NCBI GenBank assembly: GCA_009920765.1
Contig: RFZJ01000032.1
Location: 1-42,211, forward strand
Direction of reading: 5' to 3'
Length of the DNA stretch: 42,211 bases
From: Planctomycetota bacterium
GTDB lineage: Bacteria; Planctomycetota; Planctomycetia; Gemmatales; Gemmataceae
Shown here piece by piece: positions 1 to 7,251 of the stretch. The translations under genes and the position numbers were made by a program. Position 1 is the first letter of the stretch. Each line of letters opens with the position of its first letter. The notes under the pieces are model-generated. The model ran no database searches and was not told where the DNA came from. It worked only from the letters and a program-made list of their open reading frames with translations.

Positions 1-375
1 CACGGTCTTCGAGTGTAGGGATGCCTCAGTATCTCCATCCTGAAAATGCAACCAATGATCTTGTCGAATCTGAGGTTTATTCCCAAAATTTTTCGTTTCT
101 TCCCAAAAATTGACCCCTGCAATATTATTATGTCCCCACCAAAAAGAACGATGGTGCGAATGATCAGCAGCGGCAGGGTGTCCCATTCGGGAAATCGATT
201 TACCACTGGGGCCAATTAAAGGGTAAAAAAACGGCCTGGGAGAAAATTGGGAGGTATTCCAACCAAGCAATTCCCGCCCTTTATGCTCAAAAGAAACATA
301 CCCATCCAATTTGGGTATGATCTGAATTTTTGGGACACGACTGGTTGTTATATCTGGAGGCATTATAAAATCCAT
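1..375 (-). CDS. PmoA-family (DUF6807) protein, 3' part cut by window edge
   Basis: An open frame runs on the minus strand from an ATG at 375 to the window edge without a stop (125 codons visible). The N-terminal half contains a block around residues 48-90 reading RPFFYPLIGPSGKSISR, then GHPAAADHSHHRSFWWGH, then GVNFWEE. This His-rich pattern (HPHHR-GLWWGH type) is the hallmark of the PmoA-like DUF6807 family, common in Planctomycetota and often next to Gfo/Idh/MocA oxidoreductases. The biochemical function of the family is not established; the 'methane oxygenase' name is inherited and should not be taken literally. No signal peptide is visible at this start. An in-frame ATG at 363 is an alternative start. 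The spacer to the aminotransferase gene (376-554) shows nothing else I can support. Confidence 0.75.
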   Translation of the reverse strand, partial: MDFIMPPDITTSRVPKIQIIPKLDGYVSFEHKGRELLGWNTSQFSPRPFFYPLIGPSGKSISRMGHPAAADHSHHRSFWWGHNNIAGVNFWEETKNFGNKPQIRQDHWLHFQDGDTEASLHSKTV

Positions 376-554
376 TTTTAAAACCTACGTTACATTAACA
401 GGGTATTTTAGAACGGATGGGAAGTAAAAGAAAAAGTTTTTTCGTTTTATTAAATAATAATCAAACTACAAAACTCAAATAACTCAATCCTTGATTGAAT
501 TATTTCTAGAGGAGAAATAAAGGTGTATGGAAAATATAGGACTAAAATGGGCCA

Positions 555-1763
555 TTAAACTGGAGGAATCATTTCAGTTTTAAGACAACGAGCAATTTGT
601 CTTACGGCTTGTCTTAGGCGTTGTTCATTTTCAACCAGAGCCAAACGAAGAAAACCTTCTCCTGCTTCGCCAAAACCGCCACCCGGACTGACAGCAACTT
701 CACCCTCTTCAAGCAATTTCATTGTAAAATCAATTGAATTCATTTTTTCACGCCAAGCTAAGGGATACTGAGCCCAAACAAACATGCTGGCTTTGGGAAC
801 ATTGACTTGCCAACCAATCCTTCGCAAACCTTCAACAAGTACATCGCGTCTTTTCTGGTATTCCAAAGCCTGTTTTTCAACCAAATCTTCGCCATGTCTC
901 AAGGCAACAATCCCAGCAATCTGGATTGGTTGAAAGATACCATAATCATAATAACCTTTAATGGTAGCAAGAGCTTTAACCATTTCTGCATTTCCCACAC
1001 AAAAACCCAAGCGCCAACCAGCCATGTTATACCCTTTACTCATGGTTATGGTTTCAACGCCAACATCTTTAGCACCAGGTACACTTAAAAAACTGGGGGC
1101 CTTATATCCATCAAAACAAACATCACCATAAGCAAAGTCATGAATTACCATGAATCCAAATTTCTTTGCTAATTTAACTACATCAACAAAAAACTCTTTT
1201 TCAACAATCGTGGTAGTAGGATTGTGAGGATAGTTTAAAATTAATACTTTAGGTTTCGGGTATAAGTGCTCTGCAACACCGGAAATGTTAGACAAAAATT
1301 TGTCTGGTTGAGTGCAATCCAAGCTAATTACATTACCCGAAGCAAGAGCAACAGCATAAACATGAATGGGAAAAGAAGGGGCAGGCACAATCGCTGTATC
1401 ACCGGGCCCTAGCAATGCCAGACACATATGACTAAATACTTCTTTAGAACCAAGACCAGCTAAAACTTCTCGATCCGGATCAAGAGATACCCCGTGTTTC
1501 CGCTCATATCTTTTAGAAATTTCATTGCGAAGATTTTTCAGGCCATTGCTTACAGAGTACCCATGATTCTTTTCGTCCCTTGCGGCTTCACACAATTTAT
1601 CTATGACCATGGGATCAGGAACATCGCGTGGATTACCCATACCAAGATCAATGATATCGGCCCCCTGTTTACGCATTCTGTATTTGAGTTCGTTAATCTT
1701 GCCAAACAAATAGGGAGGAAGCCTTTTTACCCTATCTGCAACCTGAACAGTAAATGAACTCAT
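555..1763 (-). CDS. PLP-dependent class I/II aminotransferase (alanine aminotransferase-like)
   Basis: A 402-residue fold-type I aminotransferase that transfers amino groups between amino and keto acids using pyridoxal phosphate. The N-terminal LPPYLFGKI and [15 protein letters not shown] motifs are typical of the COG0436 branch that includes alanine- and LL-diaminopimelate-type enzymes. Visible active-site features are NYPHNPT near 177-183, DFAYGD at 209-214, the PLP-binding lysine in [14 protein letters not shown] (K243) and R251. The frame stays open upstream for 58 codons, but I chose the ATG at 1763 because family members begin close to this sequence and the extension is low-complexity and unconserved in character. 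The Shine-Dalgarno is weak. It is transcribed away from the ACT-domain gene at 1937, with a 173-base shared promoter region. Substrate specificity cannot be read from sequence; alanine/2-oxoglutarate is the best guess. Confidence 0.9.
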   Translation of the reverse strand: MSSFTVQVADRVKRLPPYLFGKINELKYRMRKQGADIIDLGMGNPRDVPDPMVIDKLCEAARDEKNHGYSVSNGLKNLRNEISKRYERKHGVSLDPDREVLAGLGSKEVFSHMCLALLGPGDTAIVPAPSFPIHVYAVALASGNVISLDCTQPDKFLSNISGVAEHLYPKPKVLILNYPHNPTTTIVEKEFFVDVVKLAKKFGFMVIHDFAYGDVCFDGYKAPSFLSVPGAKDVGVETITMSKGYNMAGWRLGFCVGNAEMVKALATIKGYYDYGIFQPIQIAGIVALRHGEDLVEKQALEYQKRRDVLVEGLRRIGWQVNVPKASMFVWAQYPLAWREKMNSIDFTMKLLEEGEVAVSPGGGFGEAGEGFLRLALVENEQRLRQAVRQIARCLKTEMIPPV

Positions 1764-1936
1764 GTAAATAGCCCAAGAGAAAATTAAAGTACGGCCTAAA
1801 GATATCACAAGGAAACAGCTTTGATCAACTCCGCCATACCCTAGATTCCTATAATTAACAAATTTAGCTTTCAAGATTGTTCCGAAAATGTTTAATTTAA
1901 GGATAGTACCGGTTGTACATACGAGAAAGGATAGCA

Positions 1937-2437
1937 ATGGCTATTGAAAAAAACGATGGGTCAGGCAGTTCAACGGGATTTAGTACAGCAAGAGGCAGGG
2001 ACTGGCCAAGCGTAAGGCAATTCAATGTGTTTGTTGCCAATCGGGTAGGCGGACTCATGCGAGTTGTGCGCTGGTTTGAAATGACAGACATTCGAATTGT
2101 ATCAATTTCAATCGTAGACTCAGCTGATTGCGCAATTATAAGACTGGTGCTAAGTAACCCAGAAAGAGCAACCGAAATATTTTCCCAAGCCAACCTTCCA
2201 TTTACCGAAAGCGACCTACTTATCGTTAAATTACCAAGCGACCCTCAACCATTATTACTAATATGCAAGGCACTTTTAGAAGCCGAAGTAAACATTCACT
2301 ACGCCTACCCTTTACTCATTGGCCCAAGTGGAAATTCAGCACTTGCAATTTATGTTGAAGATCACGAAACAGCAACATCAACTTTAGAAAAGAAAGGGTT
2401 TATTCTATACACAGAAAAAGATCTGGACCAAGACTGA
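1937..2437 (+). CDS. Tandem ACT-domain regulatory protein
   Basis: A 166-residue soluble protein with two ACT-like repeats. The first is around residues 27-85 ([19 protein letters not shown]... with [21 protein letters not shown]) and the second around 95-160 ([21 protein letters not shown]... ALAIYVED). ACT domains bind amino acids and regulate biosynthetic enzymes; similar planctomycete proteins are often labelled acetolactate-synthase-small-subunit-like, but no catalytic subunit is adjacent and the ligand is unknown. A TTG-started frame begins at 1913, but the ATG at 1937 has a good AAAGGA ribosome binding site about 5 bases upstream and is preferred. It ends 18 bases before the oppositely oriented kinase gene, with no clear hairpin between them. 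Confidence 0.75.
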   Translation: MAIEKNDGSGSSTGFSTARGRDWPSVRQFNVFVANRVGGLMRVVRWFEMTDIRIVSISIVDSADCAIIRLVLSNPERATEIFSQANLPFTESDLLIVKLPSDPQPLLLICKALLEAEVNIHYAYPLLIGPSGNSALAIYVEDHETATSTLEKKGFILYTEKDLDQD

Positions 2438-2455
2438 TCAAGACAAAATTGAACT

Positions 2456-3292
2456 TCAACCCGAGACCATATTCTCGATTTCAAATTTAACAAAGATATC
2501 AAGTAAATTTTTGGCTTTTGGTCTATCATGTAAATCAAAAGAAAGCATATCCACTATTGCATTTATAAACTTGGGATTCAATTCCCCAAGTTTTTGCCTT
2601 AATTTAGCAGGAGGATCACTTTGATGCCTTAATAACGTCTGAGATATGGTTCCTTCAGGATGAGGCAAACTACCCGTAAGCATTTCAAATATTAATACGC
2701 CTAAGCTGTAAATATCATTCTCCAGACTAATTACGGGGATCTCAGCACACAATTCAGGTGCTATATAATTTGGCGTTCCAAGCATTAGGTTGGTTTCAAG
2801 CTTTTCATTCATTCGCACATTTGAAGAAAACGCAAAATCTACAATCTTAATTTTCTTGGATTGTCCAATTAAAATGTTTTCTGGTTTAATGTCACCATGG
2901 GTGAATCCAATCCCATGCAAATTCGACAAGAATGAAAGAATCTGCCTACTAATCTCAATCACGACAGGAGGCGAAAAGGAGAACTTTCTTTCTAATTCAT
3001 GGCGCAAGGTACAGCCTTCAACCTTTTCCATGACGAAGAAAAAGGGTTGGATTTCGATATTGGATTTTAACAAAACTGGACAAGCAGCATGCTTGATTGT
3101 TTCAAGTACTTTGATTTCGTTTTTCAAAAAGGCCAATGCCTGTTTTTCGTATAGATAATCAAGGCGAACCGTTTTAATTACGCAAGGAAGGCCAGAAGCT
3201 AAATCAATCGCACTATAAACAACAGTAACCGGTCCTTGAGCCAACAAAGACTCAATCAAATAACCTGGGTAAACTTCTTTATCTTGATTCAT
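2456..3292 (-). CDS. Small cytosolic Hanks-type serine/threonine protein kinase
   Basis: A 278-residue protein consisting of almost nothing but a kinase domain, with no membrane segment or sensor domain. Visible kinase elements: a degenerate glycine loop (LLAQGPVTVVYSA, 17-28), the ATP-anchoring lysine in CVIKTV (K40), the catalytic loop HGDIKPEN (132-139) with D134 and N139, the metal-binding DFA (152-154, with Ala in place of the usual Gly), the activation-segment end GTPNYIAPE (172-180), and DIYSLGVL. Catalytic Lys, Asp, Asn and metal Asp are all present, so activity is plausible despite HRD-to-HGD and DFG-to-DFA changes. Most planctomycete kinases are large membrane proteins with C-terminal sensors, so this compact form is unusual. 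It lies 30 bases downstream of coaD on the same strand and may be co-transcribed with it. Targets are unknown. Confidence 0.88.
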   Translation of the reverse strand: MNQDKEVYPGYLIESLLAQGPVTVVYSAIDLASGLPCVIKTVRLDYLYEKQALAFLKNEIKVLETIKHAACPVLLKSNIEIQPFFFVMEKVEGCTLRHELERKFSFSPPVVIEISRQILSFLSNLHGIGFTHGDIKPENILIGQSKKIKIVDFAFSSNVRMNEKLETNLMLGTPNYIAPELCAEIPVISLENDIYSLGVLIFEMLTGSLPHPEGTISQTLLRHQSDPPAKLRQKLGELNPKFINAIVDMLSFDLHDRPKAKNLLDIFVKFEIENMVSG

Positions 3293-3322
3293 ATCAAAAT
3301 ATTTCCAGTCGCAAGGAGCACT

Positions 3323-3823
3323 TTATTTATGCCTTATTTTTTCTAACATTGCTTTTGCAACAGCGGATGGAATAAACTTCGAGAGATCCCCGCCAAGAAC
3401 TGCAATTTGCTTTAACAGGGAACTACTTAAATGCGAATATATATCCTTGGCAAGCAAAAACACCGTTTCGATATCTGGATCCAAAGCCATGTTCGCAAGT
3501 GACATTGTAAACTCATAATCCATATCACTGGTGGTCCGCATACCACGAAGAATAAGTTTGGACTTAGAATCTTTGACAAAATGAACCACTAAATTTTCAA
3601 ATGGCAAAACTGTTACATTTGAAAGATGGGAAGTTGTTTGTTTAACCAATTCAACCCTTTCCTTAAGCGAAAACAAGGTGCTTTTATCTGGATTAATACC
3701 AACCCCGACTAAAAGTTGGGGGAACACCTTCGAGCCCCTTTCTATAATATCTAAATGACCAAAATGAATTGGGTCAAAAGTTCCAGGATAAACAGCCATT
3801 CCTTCAACGGAATTTTTCTTCAT
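3323..3823 (-). CDS. coaD: Phosphopantetheine adenylyltransferase
   Basis: CoaD adenylates 4'-phosphopantetheine to dephospho-CoA, the penultimate step of coenzyme A synthesis in the cytosol. The 166-residue length matches the family. Diagnostic motifs are AVYPGTFDPIHFGHLDII with the nucleotidyltransferase HxGH (H20, H23), LILRGMRTTSDMDYE (the RGLR-type substrate loop), and SSSLLKQIA near the C terminus (the ISST-type nucleotide loop). The ATG at 3823 is chosen; an internal ATG at 3799 lies directly against its GAAGGA and is too close to use it. It is followed by the kinase gene after 30 bases. Transcription diverges from the site-2 protease gene at 3935. Confidence 0.95.
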   Translation of the reverse strand: MKKNSVEGMAVYPGTFDPIHFGHLDIIERGSKVFPQLLVGVGINPDKSTLFSLKERVELVKQTTSHLSNVTVLPFENLVVHFVKDSKSKLILRGMRTTSDMDYEFTMSLANMALDPDIETVFLLAKDIYSHLSSSLLKQIAVLGGDLSKFIPSAVAKAMLEKIRHK

Positions 3824-3934
3824 AACAAATTCTCACAATTTAAAAGGATCAAAATATATCCTTCAGCCAAATAAAAGATTATACATTCAACATTGTTCTT
3901 TTATTAATGCTTAAAACGATGGTAATATCAAGTC

Positions 3935-4615
3935 ATGTTCATGGATTATCAACAAGAAACCAATTGGGATTTACGATTAAACCTTTTGGGTACCCCAATT
4001 AGGGTTCACCCGATGTTTTGGATAGTCACGGCCATGTTAGGCTGGCCTTATTACACAATGACTAATGACTTTACCGTACTTCTCACTTGGATAATGGCAG
4101 TTTTCTTTTCGATACTGATTCATGAACTTGGGCATGTATTTATGGGAAAATACTTTGGAACACATGGATATATCATACTTCATGGCTTTGGTGGTGTTGC
4201 CATAGGTAGTAACGATTTGCCAAATCGATGGAAGAGGATCGCCGTAACCCTTGCAGGCCCAGGAATACAATTAGCACTTTACACTTTGATATTATTCCTT
4301 TCAGAATCAAGAATAATCCCACACGAAAAAGATGGACCATGGTTGAAGGTAAATTTATTCATCGGATTTTTACTTTACATTAATTTGTACTGGCCAATTT
4401 TAAACCTATTACCGGTATTCCCTTTGGATGGGGGGCAGGCTTTAAGGGATTTCCTAGGCCTATTTTTAAGATCTGCAGAAAAAATCACTTATACCCTATC
4501 AATTATTGTTTCTTTTTTAATGGTCATATACTTTGCCAATACTGAAAATTACTTCATGATTTTTCTTTTCATCATGATGGCGTTGCAAAATATCGAGCTA
4601 TTCAAACGAACTTAA
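3935..4615 (+). CDS. Site-2 protease family (M50) intramembrane metalloprotease
   Basis: A 226-residue polytopic protein with about six hydrophobic segments. Zinc-site motifs are visible: HELGH in ILIHELGHVFMG (H63, E64, H67) within a transmembrane helix, and the third ligand region NLLPVFPLDGGQ (D165). This arrangement, with no PDZ or CBS domain, resembles the compact M50B site-2 proteases that cleave membrane-embedded substrates. The N-terminal stretch NLLGTPIRVHPMFW is typical of this subgroup. An ATG two codons in (3941) is an alternative start; neither has a strong ribosome binding site. Its stop overlaps by 4 bases the stop of the oppositely oriented 388-aa gene, so the two transcription units run head-on with no spacer. 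The substrate is unknown. Confidence 0.88.
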   Translation: MFMDYQQETNWDLRLNLLGTPIRVHPMFWIVTAMLGWPYYTMTNDFTVLLTWIMAVFFSILIHELGHVFMGKYFGTHGYIILHGFGGVAIGSNDLPNRWKRIAVTLAGPGIQLALYTLILFLSESRIIPHEKDGPWLKVNLFIGFLLYINLYWPILNLLPVFPLDGGQALRDFLGLFLRSAEKITYTLSIIVSFLMVIYFANTENYFMIFLFIMMALQNIELFKRT

Positions 4616-5778
4616 TTAGAACTAGAAAACTGTCGCAATTTTTTAAAAACATCTTGGACGCTAACATTAGCAGTGGTGGCAAAAACATCAGCGCTGGCAA
4701 TTGTCCCTTCTGCGGTGAATTGAACCGTAGGTTTTGATCCTAGTTTAATCATGGCGATGGAATTTTTACCTGAAAGTATTTCAAAATAGCTTATTTCCTT
4801 GAAGGACTCTGGGCCAAGATTTACTGGTGCCATAAGGGCAGGCGTGCTGGTTGCAAGAACTTTGCCTTCCCAAAAACAAAGTGGTTGATGAGACCCATGA
4901 AGGTAACCTTGAATCTTAATATCCGCAAAACCAGCTAGACCGTCAACTTTTGTTCCAATCCAAAAACAAGGTCCAAATCTAACCTCCGGTTCTAATTCGC
5001 ATAGTTCGTCACTAAATTCCAACTCTCCATTCTTTTTCCAAACAACAAAAGATTGCTTACTCACCCCTATCATTTTTGAAAAAGAATTTGCTGTAATACC
5101 CTGGCAAATCAATGAGCAAATTTTTACACCTTCCAACAAATACGAAATCTTCATATTTCCTATTTTTTTAGGCAGCGCCCCAACAGGAAAAACAATGGGG
5201 ATGTATGATTGGGAAACTTCGACATTTGGAACCTTGGCCACAAGTGAGGTCGGGATTTGAGAACCAACATCAATTAATATTGAAACATCCAAACTTGAAA
5301 AAAATCTAGCTCCATACTTGGAGGAAAGCATCCCAGAAACAGAAACACCCTTGCATCCTGCCATTAGGAATGACTGGCATGAAACAATCTGGCCATCAAA
5401 ATTACAGTAAAGGGCAGGGGAGTGAACCTCAACACTTGCCAGAAAAGCTTCTTTTGTCAAAAAAGGAATGTCAATTTCCGAAATCAATTTTTTTTTAAAA
5501 TAGATCTTTGCTTTACAATTTTTCAGTAAATTATCCAACTGAAAAACAACTTTCCCGGCTTTATGTCCCACGGCCTCGCTGATTTGCAAATTATTTCCCA
5601 AGATCGAAGAAGATTTTCCCAACTGCAAACTAAAATCTGTTGCGGAACAAAGAAACTTATCAGGAAAACGGATCGAAACTTCCAGAAAAATCTTTTCTGC
5701 AAACCACGGAATTACAGGACTTACAACCTTTAACCCCTTTGATTCGTAGCCAAGTTGAAGAGCTTTATTTTCGGTCAT
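4612..5778 (-). CDS. Unknown 388-aa protein, last gene of the E1/E2/JAB operon
   Basis: I do not recognise this family. The protein is 388 residues, without signal peptide or transmembrane helix, and reads as mostly beta-strand: alternating hydrophobic/polar runs such as KIFLEVSIRF, KVVFQLDNLL, ARFFSSLDVSILIDV and IPIVFPVGALPKKIGNMKISYLL. It could be a multi-domain beta-sandwich. About ten cysteines are scattered without a CxxC pair, so a zinc site is unlikely. The C terminus ends in Ser/Asn without a Gly-Gly, so it is not an obvious ubiquitin-like precursor. Its ATG overlaps the TGA of the E1-like gene (ATGA), implying translational coupling and a shared function. It may be the substrate, an adaptor, or a structural partner of the conjugation system; these are guesses from position only. 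Confidence 0.7.
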   Translation of the reverse strand: MTENKALQLGYESKGLKVVSPVIPWFAEKIFLEVSIRFPDKFLCSATDFSLQLGKSSSILGNNLQISEAVGHKAGKVVFQLDNLLKNCKAKIYFKKKLISEIDIPFLTKEAFLASVEVHSPALYCNFDGQIVSCQSFLMAGCKGVSVSGMLSSKYGARFFSSLDVSILIDVGSQIPTSLVAKVPNVEVSQSYIPIVFPVGALPKKIGNMKISYLLEGVKICSLICQGITANSFSKMIGVSKQSFVVWKKNGELEFSDELCELEPEVRFGPCFWIGTKVDGLAGFADIKIQGYLHGSHQPLCFWEGKVLATSTPALMAPVNLGPESFKEISYFEILSGKNSIAMIKLGSKPTVQFTAEGTIASADVFATTANVSVQDVFKKLRQFSSSN

Positions 5779-6587
5779 GAACCCAGCCCGCCTGAAAGTT
5801 CCTTCAACTTTTTTTGAAGCAAATCATCGACATCATTAACAACTTTTACTTCCCCACGGCAGAACAAACAACTTTCATTTTTCGAAATATTTACAACAAT
5901 TTTTTTAAGGCTTTCAGAAAAGATCCCATCCACTTTCTGCAATGGGAGCAAAAAAGAATACGACTTTATTTTTGCGTCTAATAAATCAATTGTGGCAAGT
6001 GCATGAAGAGCAGCAATGGTTTGAATAGATGCAAATGATGCAGGAATTCTTGCCTCTTCAACTTGTCCGGAAGGATGACTATAGTCAGGCTTAGAATCTT
6101 TTGACTCCTTGGGGCCTTCCCGTTTTAAATAAGTACAAGCACAGGCATAGCAAGGTCCGCCAGGAACAAAAGTATGGATAAATCCTCCAATACCACCACT
6201 TAAAACTTCACCCAAAGTCCATGGAATGCAATGGTGTCTCATTAATGAGCACCAATGGTACTTTGCTTCCTCGTTATCAACTGCGCAGACACCTAAATCC
6301 GCCCCCTTAATTGCATTATTAATTTGTGCTTGTTTTTCCGGCTCCTGTAGAAAAGCATCAATTGAAATAATCTCAAGATTTCTATTGCGATCTTTCAACC
6401 ATTTGACTGCAGAAAGTAACTTGGAATTACCAACACTATCTGAACCTAATAGGTGCCTGGATAAATTATGCGGCTTTAGAATATCAGGTTCGATTAGCGT
6501 CAGTTTAGAAATACGTATATCCCTCACCAACATGTCGATAACCGACATTCCACCACTTCCCAATCCAACTTGTACCAAATGGGCCAT
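5775..6587 (-). CDS. ThiF/E1-like ubiquitin-activating-type adenylyltransferase
   Basis: A 270-residue E1-superfamily protein, expected to adenylate the C terminus of a small modifier and pass it to the neighbouring E2. Visible features: nucleotide loop VQVGLGSGG (6-13), acidic nucleotide-binding residue in LIEPDIL, the N-R motif PHNLSRHLL (N41, R44), the conserved lysine in VGNSKLLSA (K56), and CAVDNEEAKY (D104). A zinc-binding pair is formed by CYAC (C146, C149) and CLFC (C240, C243). The crossover region that in MoeB-like enzymes carries the thioester cysteine (here around EARIPASFASIQ, 178-189) has no cysteine; C151 just after the zinc motif is the nearest extra one. Its ATG directly follows the E2 stop codon (TAAATG), and it overlaps the next gene by 4 bases. 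Confidence 0.9.
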   Translation of the reverse strand: MAHLVQVGLGSGGMSVIDMLVRDIRISKLTLIEPDILKPHNLSRHLLGSDSVGNSKLLSAVKWLKDRNRNLEIISIDAFLQEPEKQAQINNAIKGADLGVCAVDNEEAKYHWCSLMRHHCIPWTLGEVLSGGIGGFIHTFVPGGPCYACACTYLKREGPKESKDSKPDYSHPSGQVEEARIPASFASIQTIAALHALATIDLLDAKIKSYSFLLPLQKVDGIFSESLKKIVVNISKNESCLFCRGEVKVVNDVDDLLQKKLKELSGGLGS

Positions 6588-7031
6588 TTAACGAGCCTCC
6601 GGCAAGGGCCATTCACCCGATTGTTTCCAAATCTCATAGCATGCCAGCCAACGCCAAGCAGCCATCACTGCAAAAATTACAGTAAAAGAAGCAGGATCCC
6701 ACCGGCTAGTTCTCCGATTACTACCTTGTTTCCATAAGCAAAGTTGCTGACCAGGTAACAAATGTGGACATGGATAATCCAGTGCCGTTATCACTCTGGT
6801 TTCTGGAGGTATAAAAGGATACCCCGCCATAAGGCTTGTTTTTACCTGAAACACATTATGTGCAGGTTTAAGCTTATAGTTAAGTGCCAATCCTTCAGCA
6901 GTAGGTTCGATGGTAATACGGTACTCAAGTTCCCTATCGCGGTTATACTGCTCAATAACGGGAAACTCAACAGAAACAAGCCTACGCTTCGCAGATTCGT
7001 TTCGTAATAGAATTGGTATGTAGTCGTTCAT
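6588..7031 (-). CDS. E2-like ubiquitin-conjugating-fold protein
   Basis: A 147-residue protein with the UBC-fold signature of prokaryotic E2 families. The strand-rich first half (ELEYRITIEP, ALNYKLKPAHNVFQVKTSL) leads to the YPFIPPE motif (71-77) that in eukaryotic E2s is YPxxPP. It is followed by PCPH (87-90) and then QQLCLW with the candidate thioester cysteine C98, spaced from the histidine much as in the HPN-to-Cys arrangement of classical E2s. The C-terminal helix region FAVMAAWRWLACYEIW ends with GEWPLPE, resembling the bacterial E2-B-type end. Expected role: accept an activated modifier from the E1-like partner and transfer it to a target. It starts 10 bases after the 62-aa gene and abuts the E1 gene. 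The ribosome binding site is weak, so coupling to upstream translation is likely. Confidence 0.85.
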   Translation of the reverse strand: MNDYIPILLRNESAKRRLVSVEFPVIEQYNRDRELEYRITIEPTAEGLALNYKLKPAHNVFQVKTSLMAGYPFIPPETRVITALDYPCPHLLPGQQLCLWKQGSNRRTSRWDPASFTVIFAVMAAWRWLACYEIWKQSGEWPLPEAR

Positions 7032-7041
7032 CTACATACTT

Positions 7042-7230
7042 TTACAAGTTATAATGACAAGGAACTGAGCGAATTGCATTAATTACATCTTGTTCAGCGG
7101 ATTCAACCGTACCTGAAACGAAAGATGTATCTTTAGGATTAACATGAATCGGTTTACCCGATTCAGCATTATTACGAAGTGCCTCGTAAAGATTTTTTCT
7201 TTCATCTTCGTTCAATGGTCTAAAGTCCAT
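7042..7230 (-). CDS. Unknown 62-aa protein inside the E1/E2/JAB operon
   Basis: A 62-residue acidic-to-neutral soluble protein between the JAB and E2 genes. It has a convincing ribosome binding site (AAAGGA, about 6 bases before the ATG), and fills the space between its neighbours precisely (21 and 10 base gaps), which supports it as real. The sequence suggests an N-terminal helix (LNEDERKNLYEALRNNA), a short strand (KPIHVNP), a loop with TSFVSGTV, and a second helix (AEQDVINAIRSV), ending CHYNL. It lacks a C-terminal Gly-Gly and is short for a beta-grasp fold, so it is not a recognisable ubiquitin-like modifier. Possible roles are an unusual modifier, a modifier carrier, or an E2/JAB cofactor; none can be chosen from sequence. 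Confidence 0.72.
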   Translation of the reverse strand: MDFRPLNEDERKNLYEALRNNAESGKPIHVNPKDTSFVSGTVESAEQDVINAIRSVPCHYNL

Positions 7231-7251
7231 GACAAATCCTTTCGTAAAAAA

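Noticed and set aside
1764..1937. Upstream 58-residue extension of the aminotransferase
   Set aside because: The extension reads like translated promoter sequence and overlaps the divergent regulatory region; family members start at MSSF-type sequence.
2456..3292. Pseudokinase call for the small kinase
   Set aside because: The ATP-binding Lys, catalytic Asp, Asn and metal Asp are all retained despite HGD and DFA substitutions.
7042..7230. 62-aa protein as a classical ubiquitin-like modifier
   Set aside because: It is too short for a beta-grasp fold, reads as helix-strand-helix, and has no Gly-Gly near the C terminus.
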